This document shows, in pieces, positions 11,034-19,897 of a stretch of 64,000 nt of DNA. The translations under genes were made by a program, and so were the position numbers. Source of the DNA: Mesorhizobium sp. B2-4-15 (lineage in GTDB: Bacteria; Pseudomonadota; Alphaproteobacteria; Rhizobiales; Rhizobiaceae); contig NZ_VFUZ01000004.1 in assembly GCF_006658505.1 (NCBI RefSeq), forward strand, positions 1 through 64,000. Direction: 5' to 3'. Below the pieces are notes generated by a model, which was not told where the DNA came from, did not search any database, and was given only the letters and a program-made list of their open reading frames with translations. Position 1 is the first letter of the stretch, and the number at the start of each line of letters is the position of its first letter.

Positions 11034-11792
11034 TCACGCGGCTTCGCCGATGACGCCGGCATAGCCGTTGGCTTCGAGGTCGAGCGCCAGCGACTTGTCA
11101 CCCGACTTGATGACCTGGCCCTTGTAGAGTACGTGCACGCTGTCGGGCACGATGTGCTCGAGCAGGCGCTGGTAGTGGGTGATGACCAGGAAGGCGCGGT
11201 CGGGCGAACGCAGCGCGTTGACGCCATCGGACACGATTTTCAGCGCATCGATGTCGAGGCCGGAATCGGTCTCGTCGAGCACGCAGAGCTTTGGCTCCAA
11301 AAGCTTCATCTGCAGGATCTCGGCGCGCTTCTTCTCGCCGCCGGAGAAGCCGACATTGAGCGGCCGCTTCAGCATCGCCATGTCCATGCTGAGCGAGGCG
11401 GCGGCTTCCTTCACCCGCTTCAGGAATTCCGGAATCTTCAGCGGCTCCTCGCCGCGCGCCTTGCGCTGCTCGTTCATCGCCACCTTCAGGAATTCCATCG
11501 TCGCCACGCCCGGTATCTCCATCGGATACTGGAAGGCGAGGAAAATGCCTGACGTGGCGCGCTCGGCCGGATCCATTTCGAGGATAGACCGGCCGTTGTA
11601 GAGGATGTCGCCCTCGGTCACCTCATAGTCCTCACGGCCGGCGAGGATATAGGACAGCGTCGATTTGCCCGACCCATTCGGGCCCATGATCGCGGCGACC
11701 TCGCCGGCCTTCACCGTCAGGTTCAGGCCGCGGATGATTTCGGTGCCGTCATCGACGATGCGGGCATGCAGGTTCTTGATCTCAAGCATCAT
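11034..11792 (-). CDS. sufC: Fe-S assembly ATPase SufC
   Basis: SufC is the ABC-type ATPase of the SufBC2D complex; it drives conformational change in the scaffold rather than transport. The 252-residue product shows Walker A MGPNGSGKST near residue 37, the signature FSGGEKKRAEI near 150 and Walker B CVLDETDSGLD, all SufC-like. Two adjacent ATGs (11792 and 11789) can start it. Its first 11 bases overlap the end of the small membrane-protein gene upstream, implying coupled translation. Confidence 0.96.
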   Translation of the reverse strand: MMLEIKNLHARIVDDGTEIIRGLNLTVKAGEVAAIMGPNGSGKSTLSYILAGREDYEVTEGDILYNGRSILEMDPAERATSGIFLAFQYPMEIPGVATMEFLKVAMNEQRKARGEEPLKIPEFLKRVKEAAASLSMDMAMLKRPLNVGFSGGEKKRAEILQMKLLEPKLCVLDETDSGLDIDALKIVSDGVNALRSPDRAFLVITHYQRLLEHIVPDSVHVLYKGQVIKSGDKSLALDLEANGYAGVIGEAA

Positions 11793-12072
11793 TCTCTACT
11801 TTCGCGTTCTTGTTGTTCTCGACGCTCGATCCTTGACGGGATCTCCCCAGAAGCGCGCCCGCAAGATTGCCGGTAACGAACATCCAGCCAAAAAACCCAA
11901 CCGCGCCTAGGCCCGCAATCGAACCACCAATATTCTTTACCGAACTCAAGCCAAACATTGCGCCTATCAGAGCCACCACGGCACCTCCAATAGCCAGCGT
12001 CAGCAAGAGCATCAGAACGACGACTATCAAGCTCTCGATTCGTTCGAAGAATTTCCAAGAGCGCCGTTCCAT
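11782..12072 (-). CDS. Small two-helix membrane protein within the suf operon
   Basis: This 96-residue protein has a charged N-terminus (MERRSWKFFERIES) and two hydrophobic helices at about residues 14-41 (IVVVLMLLLTLAIGGAVVAL) and 46-75. The second is glycine-rich, and a short polar C-tail follows. It starts four bases after the sufB stop and overlaps the sufC start by 11 bases, so it is certainly co-transcribed and probably translated. I do not recognise the family; standard suf operons have no membrane protein here. Its codons are visibly more A/T-rich than those of sufB and sufC, which suggests late acquisition. It might tether the Suf scaffold to the membrane, but this is speculation. 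Confidence 0.75.
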   Translation of the reverse strand: MERRSWKFFERIESLIVVVLMLLLTLAIGGAVVALIGAMFGLSSVKNIGGSIAGLGAVGFFGWMFVTGNLAGALLGRSRQGSSVENNKNAKVENDA

Positions 12073-12076
12073 CTAG

Positions 12077-13594
12077 TCAGCCCACGCTTCCCTCAAGCGA
12101 GATGCCGATCAGCTTCTGCGCCTCGACCGCGAACTCCATCGGCAGCTGCTGGATGACATCCTTGACGAAGCCGTTGACGATCAGAGCGATGGCTTCCTCT
12201 TCCGGAATGCCGCGCTGCATGACGTAGAACTTCTGGTCCTCGGAAATCTTCGAGGTCGTCGCCTCGTGCTCGAACTGCGCCGTCGAGTTCTTGGCTTCCA
12301 TGTAGGGTACGGTGTGGGCGCCGCATTGGTCGCCGATCAGGAGCGAGTCGCAGTTGGTGAAGTTGCGTGCGTTGGTCGCCTTGCGGTGCGCCGAGACCTG
12401 GCCGCGATAGGTGTTCTGCGAAAAGCCGGCGGCAATACCCTTGGAGATGATGCGGCTCGATGTGTTCTTGCCGAGATGAATCATCTTGGTGCCGCTATCG
12501 ACCTGCTGATAGCCGTTCGACACGGCGATGGAATAGAACTCGCCGGAGGAATCGTCGCCGCGCAGGATGCAGCTCGGATACTTCCACGTGATGGCCGAGC
12601 CGGTTTCGACCTGCGTCCACGAGATCTTCGAACGGTCGCCACGGCAGTCGCCGCGCTTGGTGACGAAGTTGTAGATGCCGCCCTTGCCCTCGGCATCGCC
12701 GGGGTACCAGTTCTGCACGGTCGAATATTTGATCTCGGCATCGTCGAGCGCCACCAGTTCGACGACAGCGGCGTGAAGCTGGTTCTCGTCGCGCTGCGGC
12801 GCCGTGCAGCCTTCGAGGTAGGAGACGTAGGCCCCCTCCTCGGCGATGATCAGCGTGCGCTCGAACTGGCCGGTGTTCTTCTCGTTCATACGGAAATAGG
12901 TCGACAGCTCCATCGGGCAGCGCACACCCTTGGGCACGAAGACGAACGAGCCGTCGGTAAAGACAGCCGAATTCAGCGTGGCGTAGAAATTGTCTGACGT
13001 CGGCACCACCGAGCCCAGATATTTCTGCACCAGTTCGGGATGCTCGCGGATCGCTTCCGAGATCGAGCAGAAGATGACGCCGGCCTGCGCCAGTTCCTTC
13101 TTGAAGGTGGTGACGACCGACACGGAATCGAACACCGCGTCGACCGCGACGCGGCCCGACTTGTAGACATTGTCGCTGACTTCCTCGAGTTCGGAAGCAT
13201 CGGTCTTCTGGACACCGGCCAGGATTTCCTGCTCCCTCAGCGGAATGCCGAGCTTCTCGTAGACCTTCAGCAGTTCGGGATCGACATCGCTCAGCGACTT
13301 CGGGCCGGGCGTGCTCTTGGGCGCCGCATAATAATAGATGTCCTGGAAATCGATCTTGGGATAGTTGACGCGCGCCCAGGTCGGCTCCTCGAGCGTCAGC
13401 CAGCGGCGATAGGCTTCCAGCCGCCATTCCAGCATCCAGGACGGTTCGTCCTTCTTGGCCGAAATGAAACGGATAATGTCTTCGCTCAGGCCCTTGGGGG
13501 CCTTGTCGACAGCGATATCGGTCTGGAATCCATATTTATACTGGTCGACATCGATCTTGCGGACTCGATCGATCGTCTCCTGCACAGCAGGCAT
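12077..13594 (-). CDS. sufB: Fe-S cluster assembly scaffold SufB
   Basis: SufB is the scaffold subunit that accepts sulfur and assembles nascent Fe-S clusters with SufC and SufD. The product is 505 residues, against 495 in E. coli. Family signatures include [31 protein letters not shown] and, near the C-terminus, [19 protein letters not shown], whose first Cys corresponds to the essential Cys405 of E. coli. The ATG at 13594 follows GGAG by seven bases. It lies 240 bases downstream of the sufS2 gene and is followed by the small membrane protein and sufC. Confidence 0.97.
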   Translation of the reverse strand: MPAVQETIDRVRKIDVDQYKYGFQTDIAVDKAPKGLSEDIIRFISAKKDEPSWMLEWRLEAYRRWLTLEEPTWARVNYPKIDFQDIYYYAAPKSTPGPKSLSDVDPELLKVYEKLGIPLREQEILAGVQKTDASELEEVSDNVYKSGRVAVDAVFDSVSVVTTFKKELAQAGVIFCSISEAIREHPELVQKYLGSVVPTSDNFYATLNSAVFTDGSFVFVPKGVRCPMELSTYFRMNEKNTGQFERTLIIAEEGAYVSYLEGCTAPQRDENQLHAAVVELVALDDAEIKYSTVQNWYPGDAEGKGGIYNFVTKRGDCRGDRSKISWTQVETGSAITWKYPSCILRGDDSSGEFYSIAVSNGYQQVDSGTKMIHLGKNTSSRIISKGIAAGFSQNTYRGQVSAHRKATNARNFTNCDSLLIGDQCGAHTVPYMEAKNSTAQFEHEATTSKISEDQKFYVMQRGIPEEEAIALIVNGFVKDVIQQLPMEFAVEAQKLIGISLEGSVG

Positions 13595-13793
13595 AAGCGT
13601 TCTCCATCCACGCCGGGGTCAAGGCCCGACAGTTTTCAAACTATGGCACCGCCGAAATGGACACCAAAAGGGCATTCGCGGCAGCGTAAGTTTCATATAG
13701 TGCGCTTCGACCGGAAATTCACCCGGCCAGCATGAAACGCACGGCTCTACCAGGCCCGAAGGCCCGAATACGTTACCCAAACATCGGATTCTC

Positions 13794-13818
13794 CCGAAAA
13801 CCGCTACGCGCTTTTCGG
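13794..13818. repeat. Intergenic hairpin repeat between sufS2 and sufB
   Basis: CCGAAAA (13794-13800) pairs with TTTTCGG (13812-13818) around a loop that itself contains CGC/GCG. A related half-copy (AACCGCTACGCGGCTTT) follows at 13831-13847. The motif resembles short repeats dispersed in rhizobial genomes. It lies just after the sufS2 stop within the operon and could attenuate or stabilise the mRNA. Confidence 0.5.
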
Positions 13819-13835
13819 TCCGATGCTCCCAACCG

Positions 13836-15014
13836 CTACGCGGCTTTGCCTCTATCCGCCTTGTCTCTGGCGGTTTGGCGCGCGGCGATCCCCGCCAGCG
13901 CGGCGCGGAACAGTTCGATGTCCTCGGCGCCCGTCGCCGAACCGATCGACACGCGCAAGGCGCCGAGACTGTCGCCGTAGCCCATCGCCTTCAGCACATG
14001 GCTCGGCCCGACCTTGCCCGACGAGCAGGCGGAGCCGGCCGACAGCGCCACACCGGCCAGATCGAACGCAATCTGCGCGGTTTCCGCCTTGACGTTCGCA
14101 ATAGCGAAGAATGTCGTGTTGGCAAGCCTTGGCGCGCCGGTTCCAAAGATTTCCACGTCCGGCGCCAGCGTTTTCACGATGGCTTCGATCTCGTCACGGC
14201 GCTGCCGCACCGCATCCATAGCCTGCAATCCGGCCAGAGCCTCACGCGCGGCCGCGCCAAAACCGGCGATGGCGGCGAGGTTTTCCGTTCCGCCGCGATG
14301 GCCCTTTTCCTGGCCACCACCGTTGATCAGAGGCTTGGGCATCATCAGATCGGCGGCGGCGACAATGGCGCCGACGCCCTTGGGGCCACCGATCTTGTGC
14401 GAGGACAGAATAAGATAATCGGCGTAACCCGCTGGCAGATCGATCGAAACGCGGCCCGCGGCCTGAACGGCGTCGACGGCGAGAATACCGCCCGCCGCCT
14501 TGACAATCCCGGCGATCCGATCGATCGGTTGGATGACGCCGGTCTCGTTGTTGGCGGCATGGATCGCCACCAGCGGCAGGCCATCCGCCTTGTCATGACC
14601 GCCAAGCGCGGCGGCCAGGGCTTCAAGATCGGCTATGCCATTGGCATCGACGCCGATGCGCGTCACCTGCGCTGCCGGGAAGCGCCCGCCATTCAACAGG
14701 CAGGGGTGGTCGGCCGCCGATACGTAAAGCCGGCTCATGCGAACGCTGCCACGCCCCATCTGCCAGTCGGGGGTCAGCAGCGTCGAGGCCGCTTCGGTCG
14801 CGCCGGAGGTGAACACAACATGCTCGGGCCTGGCATTCACCAGCGCCGCAACCTCACGCCTCGCAGTCTCGACCAGGCGCCGCGCGGCGCGCCCTTCGGC
14901 GTGGACCGAGGAGGGATTGGCGGACAGGTCAAGCGCCGCGACCATAGCCTCGCGTGCCGCCGCGAGCAGCGGAGCGCTGGCATTGTAGTCGAGATAGGCG
15001 CGTTTTGCGGCCAT
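13836..15014 (-). CDS. sufS2: IscS/NifS-type cysteine desulfurase (SufS2)
   Basis: This is a group I cysteine desulfurase (392 residues) and the first gene of the suf operon. It begins with the family's AYLDYNASAPL, has the PLP Lys in ILSSHKIGGPKG and the catalytic Cys loop in GSACSSGKVGPSHV. Having both an IscS-like enzyme and a SufS in one operon matches the sufS2BCDS1XA arrangement known from Agrobacterium. The ATG at 15014 is preferred because the family starts close to YLDYN and a GGA lies upstream; ATG 15044 would add ten residues. The promoter region upstream carries an Irr-type box. Confidence 0.93.
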   Translation of the reverse strand: MAAKRAYLDYNASAPLLAAAREAMVAALDLSANPSSVHAEGRAARRLVETARREVAALVNARPEHVVFTSGATEAASTLLTPDWQMGRGSVRMSRLYVSAADHPCLLNGGRFPAAQVTRIGVDANGIADLEALAAALGGHDKADGLPLVAIHAANNETGVIQPIDRIAGIVKAAGGILAVDAVQAAGRVSIDLPAGYADYLILSSHKIGGPKGVGAIVAAADLMMPKPLINGGGQEKGHRGGTENLAAIAGFGAAAREALAGLQAMDAVRQRRDEIEAIVKTLAPDVEIFGTGAPRLANTTFFAIANVKAETAQIAFDLAGVALSAGSACSSGKVGPSHVLKAMGYGDSLGALRVSIGSATGAEDIELFRAALAGIAARQTARDKADRGKAA

Positions 15015-15145
15015 TTTCGTCCAGTCGGTCCCTTCAGAAGCCATTCCGCTGTCGTATGGCGTTATTTCCTTGAAATTCCAAGGCGAGCCGTCCTATTTAC
15101 GCGGCTTGCGGCGCGGGTAGCCAGGCTCGACGTCTGGCCACCCAG

Positions 15146-15162
15146 TTTTGAATAGTTCTAAA
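15146..15162. promoter_or_regulatory. Iron control element (putative Irr box)
   Basis: TTTTGAATAGTTCTAAA is a near-perfect dyad. It matches the rhizobial iron control element TTTAGAA-N3-TTCTAAA at 13 of 14 defined bases. It begins four bases past the -10 of the proposed suf promoter, so a bound Irr regulator would cover the transcription start. The distance to the sufS2 ATG is about 130 bases. Confidence 0.65.
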
Positions 15163-15166
15163 CTAG

Positions 15167-15195
15167 CTTCTAAGAAGACGCTCGCCCTGCGTCAA
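15167..15195 (-). promoter_or_regulatory. Promoter of the suf operon
   Basis: On the minus strand TTGACG (15190-15195) is followed after 17 bases by TAGAAG (15167-15172). The Irr-type box lies immediately downstream. The predicted transcript has a leader of about 140 bases before sufS2. Confidence 0.5.
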
Positions 15196-15252
15196 GGCCA
15201 GAGGAAGACACGTTCCGGGCGCCGCGCATTCGTATACCAAGTGGAGTATTTT

Positions 15253-15927
15253 ATGCCTGAGGTCATTTTCACCGGTCCGGCCGGCCGCCTGGAGGGACGC
15301 TACCAGCCCTCCAAGGAAAAGAGCGCGCCGATCGCCATCGTCCTGCATCCGCACCCGCAGTTCGGCGGCACGATGAACAACAAGATCGTCTACGACCTCT
15401 TCTACATGTTCCAGAAGCGTGACTTCACCACGCTGCGCTTCAATTTCCGCGGCATCGGCCGCAGCCAGGGCGAATTTGATCACGGCACCGGCGAATTGTC
15501 GGACGCGGCCGCCGCTCTCGACTGGGTGCAGTCGCTGCATCCGGATTCCAAGAGCTGCTGGGTCGCCGGTTATTCGTTCGGTTCGTGGATCGGCATGCAG
15601 CTCCTGATGCGCCGGCCCGAGATCGAAGGCTTCATCTCGATCGCGCCGCAGCCCAACACCTATGATTTCTCGTTCCTGGCGCCCTGCCCGTCATCCGGCC
15701 TGATCATCCATGGCGATGCCGACAAGGTGGCGCCGCCCAAGGATGTGCAAGGCCTGGTCGATAAGCTGCACACGCAAAAGGGCATCACCATCACGCAGAA
15801 GACCTTGCCCGGCGCCAACCATTTCTTCGCCAATGACGCCGACCTTTTGATCGAGGAATGTGCCGACTATCTCGATCGGCGGCTCGCCGGCGAGCTGTCG
15901 GATCCACGGCCGAAGCGGCTGCGCTAG
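15253..15927 (+). CDS. Alpha/beta hydrolase
   Basis: This 224-residue single-domain alpha/beta hydrolase has the nucleophile elbow AGYSFGSW near residue 111 (Ser), an Asp in IHGDADKVAPP and a His in PGANHFFAND, giving a complete catalytic triad. The N-terminal VLHPHPQFGGTMNNK motif marks the family often annotated as predicted alpha/beta hydrolase of the YghX/CocE-like group, conserved in rhizobia but of unknown substrate. The ATG at 15253 follows GGAG by six bases; a longer in-frame start at 15148 would run through the suf regulatory region. It is divergent from suf and could share its control region. Confidence 0.88.
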   Translation: MPEVIFTGPAGRLEGRYQPSKEKSAPIAIVLHPHPQFGGTMNNKIVYDLFYMFQKRDFTTLRFNFRGIGRSQGEFDHGTGELSDAAAALDWVQSLHPDSKSCWVAGYSFGSWIGMQLLMRRPEIEGFISIAPQPNTYDFSFLAPCPSSGLIIHGDADKVAPPKDVQGLVDKLHTQKGITITQKTLPGANHFFANDADLLIEECADYLDRRLAGELSDPRPKRLR

Positions 15928-15960
15928 GACATCAGGTCACGCGTATTCATGCCATGGGCA

Positions 15961-15977
15961 GGCGGACAATGTCCGCC
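15961..15977. terminator. Possible bidirectional terminator hairpin
   Basis: GGCGGAC (15961-15967) and GTCCGCC (15971-15977) form a perfect 7-bp stem with a three-base loop in the 125-base convergent gap. No T-run is present on either side, so efficiency is doubtful. Confidence 0.4.
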
Positions 15978-16052
15978 TCGCCGGTATCTGCTTTGCGGGC
16001 GTGCCGGCCACATTGGGCAAGCCTTTTCGCTCATCCACGCGCCCGGCGCCGC

Positions 16053-16874
16053 CTATCTTTCCGGGGCAATCAGCCGGAATGACGGTTTGCGGACCGGCAG
16101 GCCCGTCGCGGCCGGCCGGAAGATGAAGCCGAGGCGGGCAAAAACCAACCCGCAGACAAGCGCGAAGGCGCAGCCGAGGCCGAAGCCGGCCACCGTGTCG
16201 CTCGGATAGTGCGCACCGACGAAGACCCTGGTCGAGGCGACGCAGGCCGTCACCGCCAAGGCGATGTACCAGCGCCGCGGAAACAAGAGCAGCAGGATGC
16301 CGAACACGGCGCCCATTGTCGTGGCGTGGCCGGAGGGAAATCCGGCGAAGCGGGCGTCGAAGGCAAAAGGATGCAGCGCAAGAACACCGAAATCCTCGAA
16401 ATAGAGCGGACGGGCGCGGCCGATCGCGTATTTGAGCATATTCACCAGCAGACCGGACAGGCCGACCGAGGCGAGCACGAGAAACGCCAGGCAGGTCCAG
16501 TTGTAAACAAGCATCAACCGCCGCCGCGAAAGGCTGCGCCAATCGGTCAGGTTGGCTGCGACAAGCAGGAGCGCCGACGGGATCAGGTACCAGCCACCGA
16601 GCGCGAACTGCGTCAGGAATTCTGCAAGCCTACCGACGCCGGGCGACCACTGGCCATGAATCTGCCCTGCCGGCGTGTCGAGCCGAACGAACGCCGCAGC
16701 CGTCAGCAAGACCCAAACAATTGCCCAAACCGGCCACACCATATCAGGGTATCGGGCAGGCCGGGCGGCAAAGCGGCCTTTCGCGATGCGCATCGTGTCG
16801 CGAAAATTGTCGACCGACCGCCGCCCCACCCTCAGGAGCTTGCCAGAAACGGGTGGGCGCGATTTCACGAGCAT
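16053..16874 (-). CDS. PAP2-family phosphatase, possible lipid A or prenyl phosphatase
   Basis: This integral membrane phosphatase (273 residues, about six helices) has all three PAP2 motifs: KYAIGRARP, FPSGHATTM and STRVFVGAHYPSD. Such enzymes remove phosphate from lipids; LpxE of Rhizobium, which dephosphorylates the lipid A 1 position, is a member. It is the last gene of an operon with an ArnT-like glycosyltransferase, an LABN protein and a GT2 enzyme. It may therefore dephosphorylate lipid A or recycle the prenyl phosphate carrier. The ATG at 16874 is 25 bases past the upstream gene's stop. Undecaprenyl pyrophosphatase activity is the main alternative. Confidence 0.82.
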   Translation of the reverse strand: MLVKSRPPVSGKLLRVGRRSVDNFRDTMRIAKGRFAARPARYPDMVWPVWAIVWVLLTAAAFVRLDTPAGQIHGQWSPGVGRLAEFLTQFALGGWYLIPSALLLVAANLTDWRSLSRRRLMLVYNWTCLAFLVLASVGLSGLLVNMLKYAIGRARPLYFEDFGVLALHPFAFDARFAGFPSGHATTMGAVFGILLLLFPRRWYIALAVTACVASTRVFVGAHYPSDTVAGFGLGCAFALVCGLVFARLGFIFRPAATGLPVRKPSFRLIAPER

Positions 16875-16899
16875 TGGGAACTCGACACCATCATCGAAG

Positions 16900-18549
16900 T
16901 CATTGCGCGACACGGTAAAGGCCGAGCGACAGTTTGTCTCCCGACGAATAGTTGAGGCCGTCGATCTCGGCGACACGGTTCACCGATTTGCCTCGCACCG
17001 ACAGCATGCCATTGAGTTTCTGCTCGTCGCCGATCGGCGCCAGCCCCAGCGCGCAGGCAGGGTCGGCAAGCAGATGTTCCGCAACACCACCGACATCCGT
17101 CAGCACCGTTTTCGTGCCGACCAGGAACACCAGGCTCGGCTCCTGATAGCGCGACGAGGCCAGTACAGTCGTGTCGCAAGGCCTGTTGGCACGCACGGCT
17201 TCCTTGATCGCCGGGCTCAGCCATATCGGCTTCAGCGACGGCGCGATGACCCCGAACAGCAAGGCATAGGTGATGCCGGCACAAGCCGCGACGGCGCCAA
17301 TGCGGGGCAGCGGCATCTGCAACTGCCGGGAAAACGCAAGATAGCCGGTGCCGAGCGCGGCCGCGGCCGCCGGGATACTCCACCAGGAGAAAGTGTGGGT
17401 GAGATAGATCGGCGCTCCGATGCAGACCGCGGCAAGGCCGAGGCTGACCACCACCAGACCAAACGCGGTCGACCACCACAGCCATTGCTGCCAGCGCCTG
17501 AGCGGCGCATTGGCGTCCTGCGGCTGCAAGGTCACTAGCCAGCCGATCAGCAGCGCCATGCCGGGATAGGCCGGCAGCACGTAGTGCGGCAGCTTCGTCG
17601 GGATCAGTTCGAACACCAGCCAGAATGGAATATACCAGGCAAGGCAGAAGCGCAGCCTGGGATCATCGCGCAGGCGGTTGAGGGCCTGCAGCCCGGCGCC
17701 GACCGCGATCAGGCCGAACGGCCACATGAACAGCGAATAGGTCAGCATGTAGAAGCCGGGCGGCAGGCCGTGCGATTCCTCGCCCGACGCGACCTTGCCG
17801 AGCATATCCTTGCCGACCGCCTGCTGCAGGAAGGCGCCGTGGCTCTTCCAGGTGATCGCGGCGAGCCACGGCAGCGCGATCAGCACGACGAGCAGCAGGC
17901 CGCGCCCGACCCTGAGCTTCGACAGCCAGCGCCCGTCACGCTCGAAGGCGAACAGCACCGCGATGGTCAGCGCCGACAGCAGCGGCGCGATCGGGCCCTT
18001 GATCAGGATCGCCGCCCCTTGAGCGATCCAGAAGATCCACCAGAGATGACCGGCGACCGGCTCTTTGCGGCGCGATGCCAGATAGATCTGCGCCAGCGCG
18101 CCTTGTGCGGCCACGCAGCAGGCCAGCAGCATCGCATCGGTCTTGGCGTCGCGGCCTTCGAAAGCGGTGGCGAAGATCGCGGCCATCACCAGGCCGGCGG
18201 CAATACCGGCACTGGCTCCAAACAGATTGGTCCCTGTCCATGCAATCGCCAGCACGGCAATGGCGATGCCAAGCGCGGAGACCGTGCGGTAGATCCAGAT
18301 CGGCGCCTCGGCGCCCTGCCCGCTGAGTGCCACGGCCGCCGATTGCAGCCAGTATATACCGATCGGCTTCTGGTAGCGCGAAGCGTCCTGGAAGCGGATA
18401 TCGACATAGTCGCCGCTCTCGACCATCTGCTTGGTGGCCTGGACGAAGCGCGGCTCGTCGCGGTCGAGCGGCGGCATCGATGCCAGCCCCGAAACCGTCA
18501 TCACCAGACTGAACAGGAAGAGAAGAATGTAGTTCCTGTTCAGCGCCAT
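16900..18549 (-). CDS. ArnT-like lipid A/core glycosyltransferase
   Basis: This 549-residue polytopic membrane enzyme resembles ArnT (GT83/PMT_2 type), which moves a sugar from a prenyl phosphate carrier onto lipid A in the periplasm. The acidic catalytic loop after the first helix reads PLDRDEPRFVQATKQM, and YQKPIGIYWLQ matches the ArnT KP-x-x-YW element. About twelve hydrophobic segments follow, then a periplasmic domain near the C-terminus. In Rhizobium related enzymes (RgtA/B/C) transfer galacturonic acid. Its partners here are a GT2 prenyl-phosphate-sugar synthase and an LABN protein. The donor sugar cannot be read from the sequence. Confidence 0.85.
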   Translation of the reverse strand: MALNRNYILLFLFSLVMTVSGLASMPPLDRDEPRFVQATKQMVESGDYVDIRFQDASRYQKPIGIYWLQSAAVALSGQGAEAPIWIYRTVSALGIAIAVLAIAWTGTNLFGASAGIAAGLVMAAIFATAFEGRDAKTDAMLLACCVAAQGALAQIYLASRRKEPVAGHLWWIFWIAQGAAILIKGPIAPLLSALTIAVLFAFERDGRWLSKLRVGRGLLLVVLIALPWLAAITWKSHGAFLQQAVGKDMLGKVASGEESHGLPPGFYMLTYSLFMWPFGLIAVGAGLQALNRLRDDPRLRFCLAWYIPFWLVFELIPTKLPHYVLPAYPGMALLIGWLVTLQPQDANAPLRRWQQWLWWSTAFGLVVVSLGLAAVCIGAPIYLTHTFSWWSIPAAAAALGTGYLAFSRQLQMPLPRIGAVAACAGITYALLFGVIAPSLKPIWLSPAIKEAVRANRPCDTTVLASSRYQEPSLVFLVGTKTVLTDVGGVAEHLLADPACALGLAPIGDEQKLNGMLSVRGKSVNRVAEIDGLNYSSGDKLSLGLYRVAQ

Positions 18550-18589
18550 GCATCAGCCTCTCTAATCATTTTTCCAAGTGACGGGCCGT

Positions 18590-18922
18590 TCAATCGACCT
18601 TGGTCATCGCCGCCTTGCGCTCGTTGGCGATCAGCCAGAGATTTCTGACGTAGATGAACATGCCCATGGCCTGGCCGGCGATGAACACCGGATCCTGGCG
18701 CTGGATGGCGTAGATCAGAAGCAGGCCGCCGCCGAACAGGGAGAAGAACCAGAACGCCACCGGCACGACGCTGCGCTTGGCCTTTTCCGAGGCGAGCCAC
18801 TGCACGACGAAGCGCATGGTGAAGAAGAACTGGGCGATGAAACCGAGCAGAACCCAGGCGTCGAATTGCTTGATGAAAACCTGGTGAAGCCAGGTTACCA
18901 GTTCCTGTAACACGTTAACCAC
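18590..18922 (-). CDS. Lipid A biosynthesis N-terminal (LABN) domain protein
   Basis: This 110-residue membrane protein consists of an LABN domain with three helices. The signature includes WVLLGFIAQFFFTMRFVVQW and an SVVPVAFWFFSLFGG segment. Stand-alone LABN proteins are usually found next to GT2 and ArnT-like genes and are thought to help flip or present the prenyl-linked sugar. The start is GTG at 18922, overlapping the end of the GT2 gene by eight bases. The product is followed after 40 bases by the ArnT-like gene, so all are in one operon. Confidence 0.85.
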   Translation of the reverse strand: MVNVLQELVTWLHQVFIKQFDAWVLLGFIAQFFFTMRFVVQWLASEKAKRSVVPVAFWFFSLFGGGLLLIYAIQRQDPVFIAGQAMGMFIYVRNLWLIANERKAAMTKVD

Positions 18923-19649
18923 GCCTGATTTCCTCTACTTTTGGCATTCTGCGACGCCTGCGGCGCAACCACCAGACGCCGCCAAGATCGAGCACGCCCT
19001 GCAGGCCGCGGTCGAAAATGCCGTAGTTCGATTTCCCGTGCCGGCGCGAGCGGTCGACGACGTCGCAATGCACGACGCGATACCCCTCCTGGATTACCAA
19101 AGCCGGAACGAAGCGATGGGTGCCGTCGAAGAACGGCAGTTTGCGCAAGATATCGGTATGAACCGCTTTCAGGCCGCAGCCGGTGTCGCGCGTCTCATCG
19201 TGCAGGATGGCGCTTCTCAGCCAGTTGGCGAAACGCGATGCCAGTTGCTTGACCTTGCTGTCGCGGCGCTTGAGGCGCTGTCCCTGCGCGGCGCCGAAAT
19301 CGGGGCCAGCCTGCAGCAGGGCGTCGACCAGCACCGGAATGTATTGCGGATCGTTCTGACCGTCGCCGTCGATCGTGGCGACGATGCCGCCGCGCGCCGC
19401 CCAGGCGCCCGAACGCACCGAGAGGCTCTGGCCGGCGGATTTCGGGTGCCGCAACTCTCGTACCGGGAATGGGCGACGTGCCGCCTGCTCGGCAAGCACC
19501 GCGGCGGTCTCGTCGGTCGAACCGTCATTGACGATGATCAGTTCGAAATCACGCCCGGTCATCGCCGTCTCGATCTCGTCGATCAGCAGCGGCAGGTTTG
19601 CCGCCTCGTTCCTGCAAGGAATGACGATGGATATCAATGCGTCCGGCAT
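18915..19649 (-). CDS. GT2 prenyl-phosphate sugar synthase (DPM1/ArnC-like)
   Basis: This 244-residue family 2 glycosyltransferase resembles dolichyl-phosphate mannosyltransferase and the rhizobial RgtE type. It probably loads a nucleotide sugar onto a prenyl phosphate at the cytoplasmic face. GT-A motifs are VIPCRNEAANLP, the IIVNDGSTDET pair and the metal-binding TIDGDGQNDP. There is no transmembrane helix at the C-terminus, which ends in a very basic stretch (WWLRRRRRRMPK) that could bind the membrane. It is the first gene of the operon and overlaps the LABN gene. Confidence 0.87.
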   Translation of the reverse strand: MPDALISIVIPCRNEAANLPLLIDEIETAMTGRDFELIIVNDGSTDETAAVLAEQAARRPFPVRELRHPKSAGQSLSVRSGAWAARGGIVATIDGDGQNDPQYIPVLVDALLQAGPDFGAAQGQRLKRRDSKVKQLASRFANWLRSAILHDETRDTGCGLKAVHTDILRKLPFFDGTHRFVPALVIQEGYRVVHCDVVDRSRRHGKSNYGIFDRGLQGVLDLGGVWWLRRRRRRMPKVEEIRRG

Positions 19650-19840
19650 GTCGCGTGGGGCTCTGTCGTCGGGTATGGCATTCGATGGATGCCATGCGGT
19701 GCCGTTGGAGGTCGTGGGGTTGCAGGAACCTTGTGGCGCGGCGCCTCATTACGCCAGCCGAAACGATGAAGCAAGCATTCGTGCCGGAGGGAGCGCCCTG
19801 CCGTTTCAACAAGGGATGATTGCCGAGGTGGCCACAAGGG

Positions 19841-19879
19841 CGATCTGACGCAAAACCGGATTCCACTTTTGCTGATCGC
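19841..19879. repeat. Hairpin repeat upstream of tyrS, copy 1
   Basis: This 39-base unit is identical to the copy at 19898-19936. With the preceding base it folds as GCGATC...GATCGC outside and GCAAAA...TTTTGC inside, with a TGAC/T internal bulge. It resembles dispersed rhizobial palindromic repeats. Confidence 0.7.
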
Positions 19880-19897
19880 AACTTTCTGTTTGGCGCG

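Noticed and set aside
13595-13793. A RirA-type TGA-N9-TCA iron box directly before sufB
   Set aside because: No convincing dyad was found; the only strong iron-type box is upstream of sufS2.
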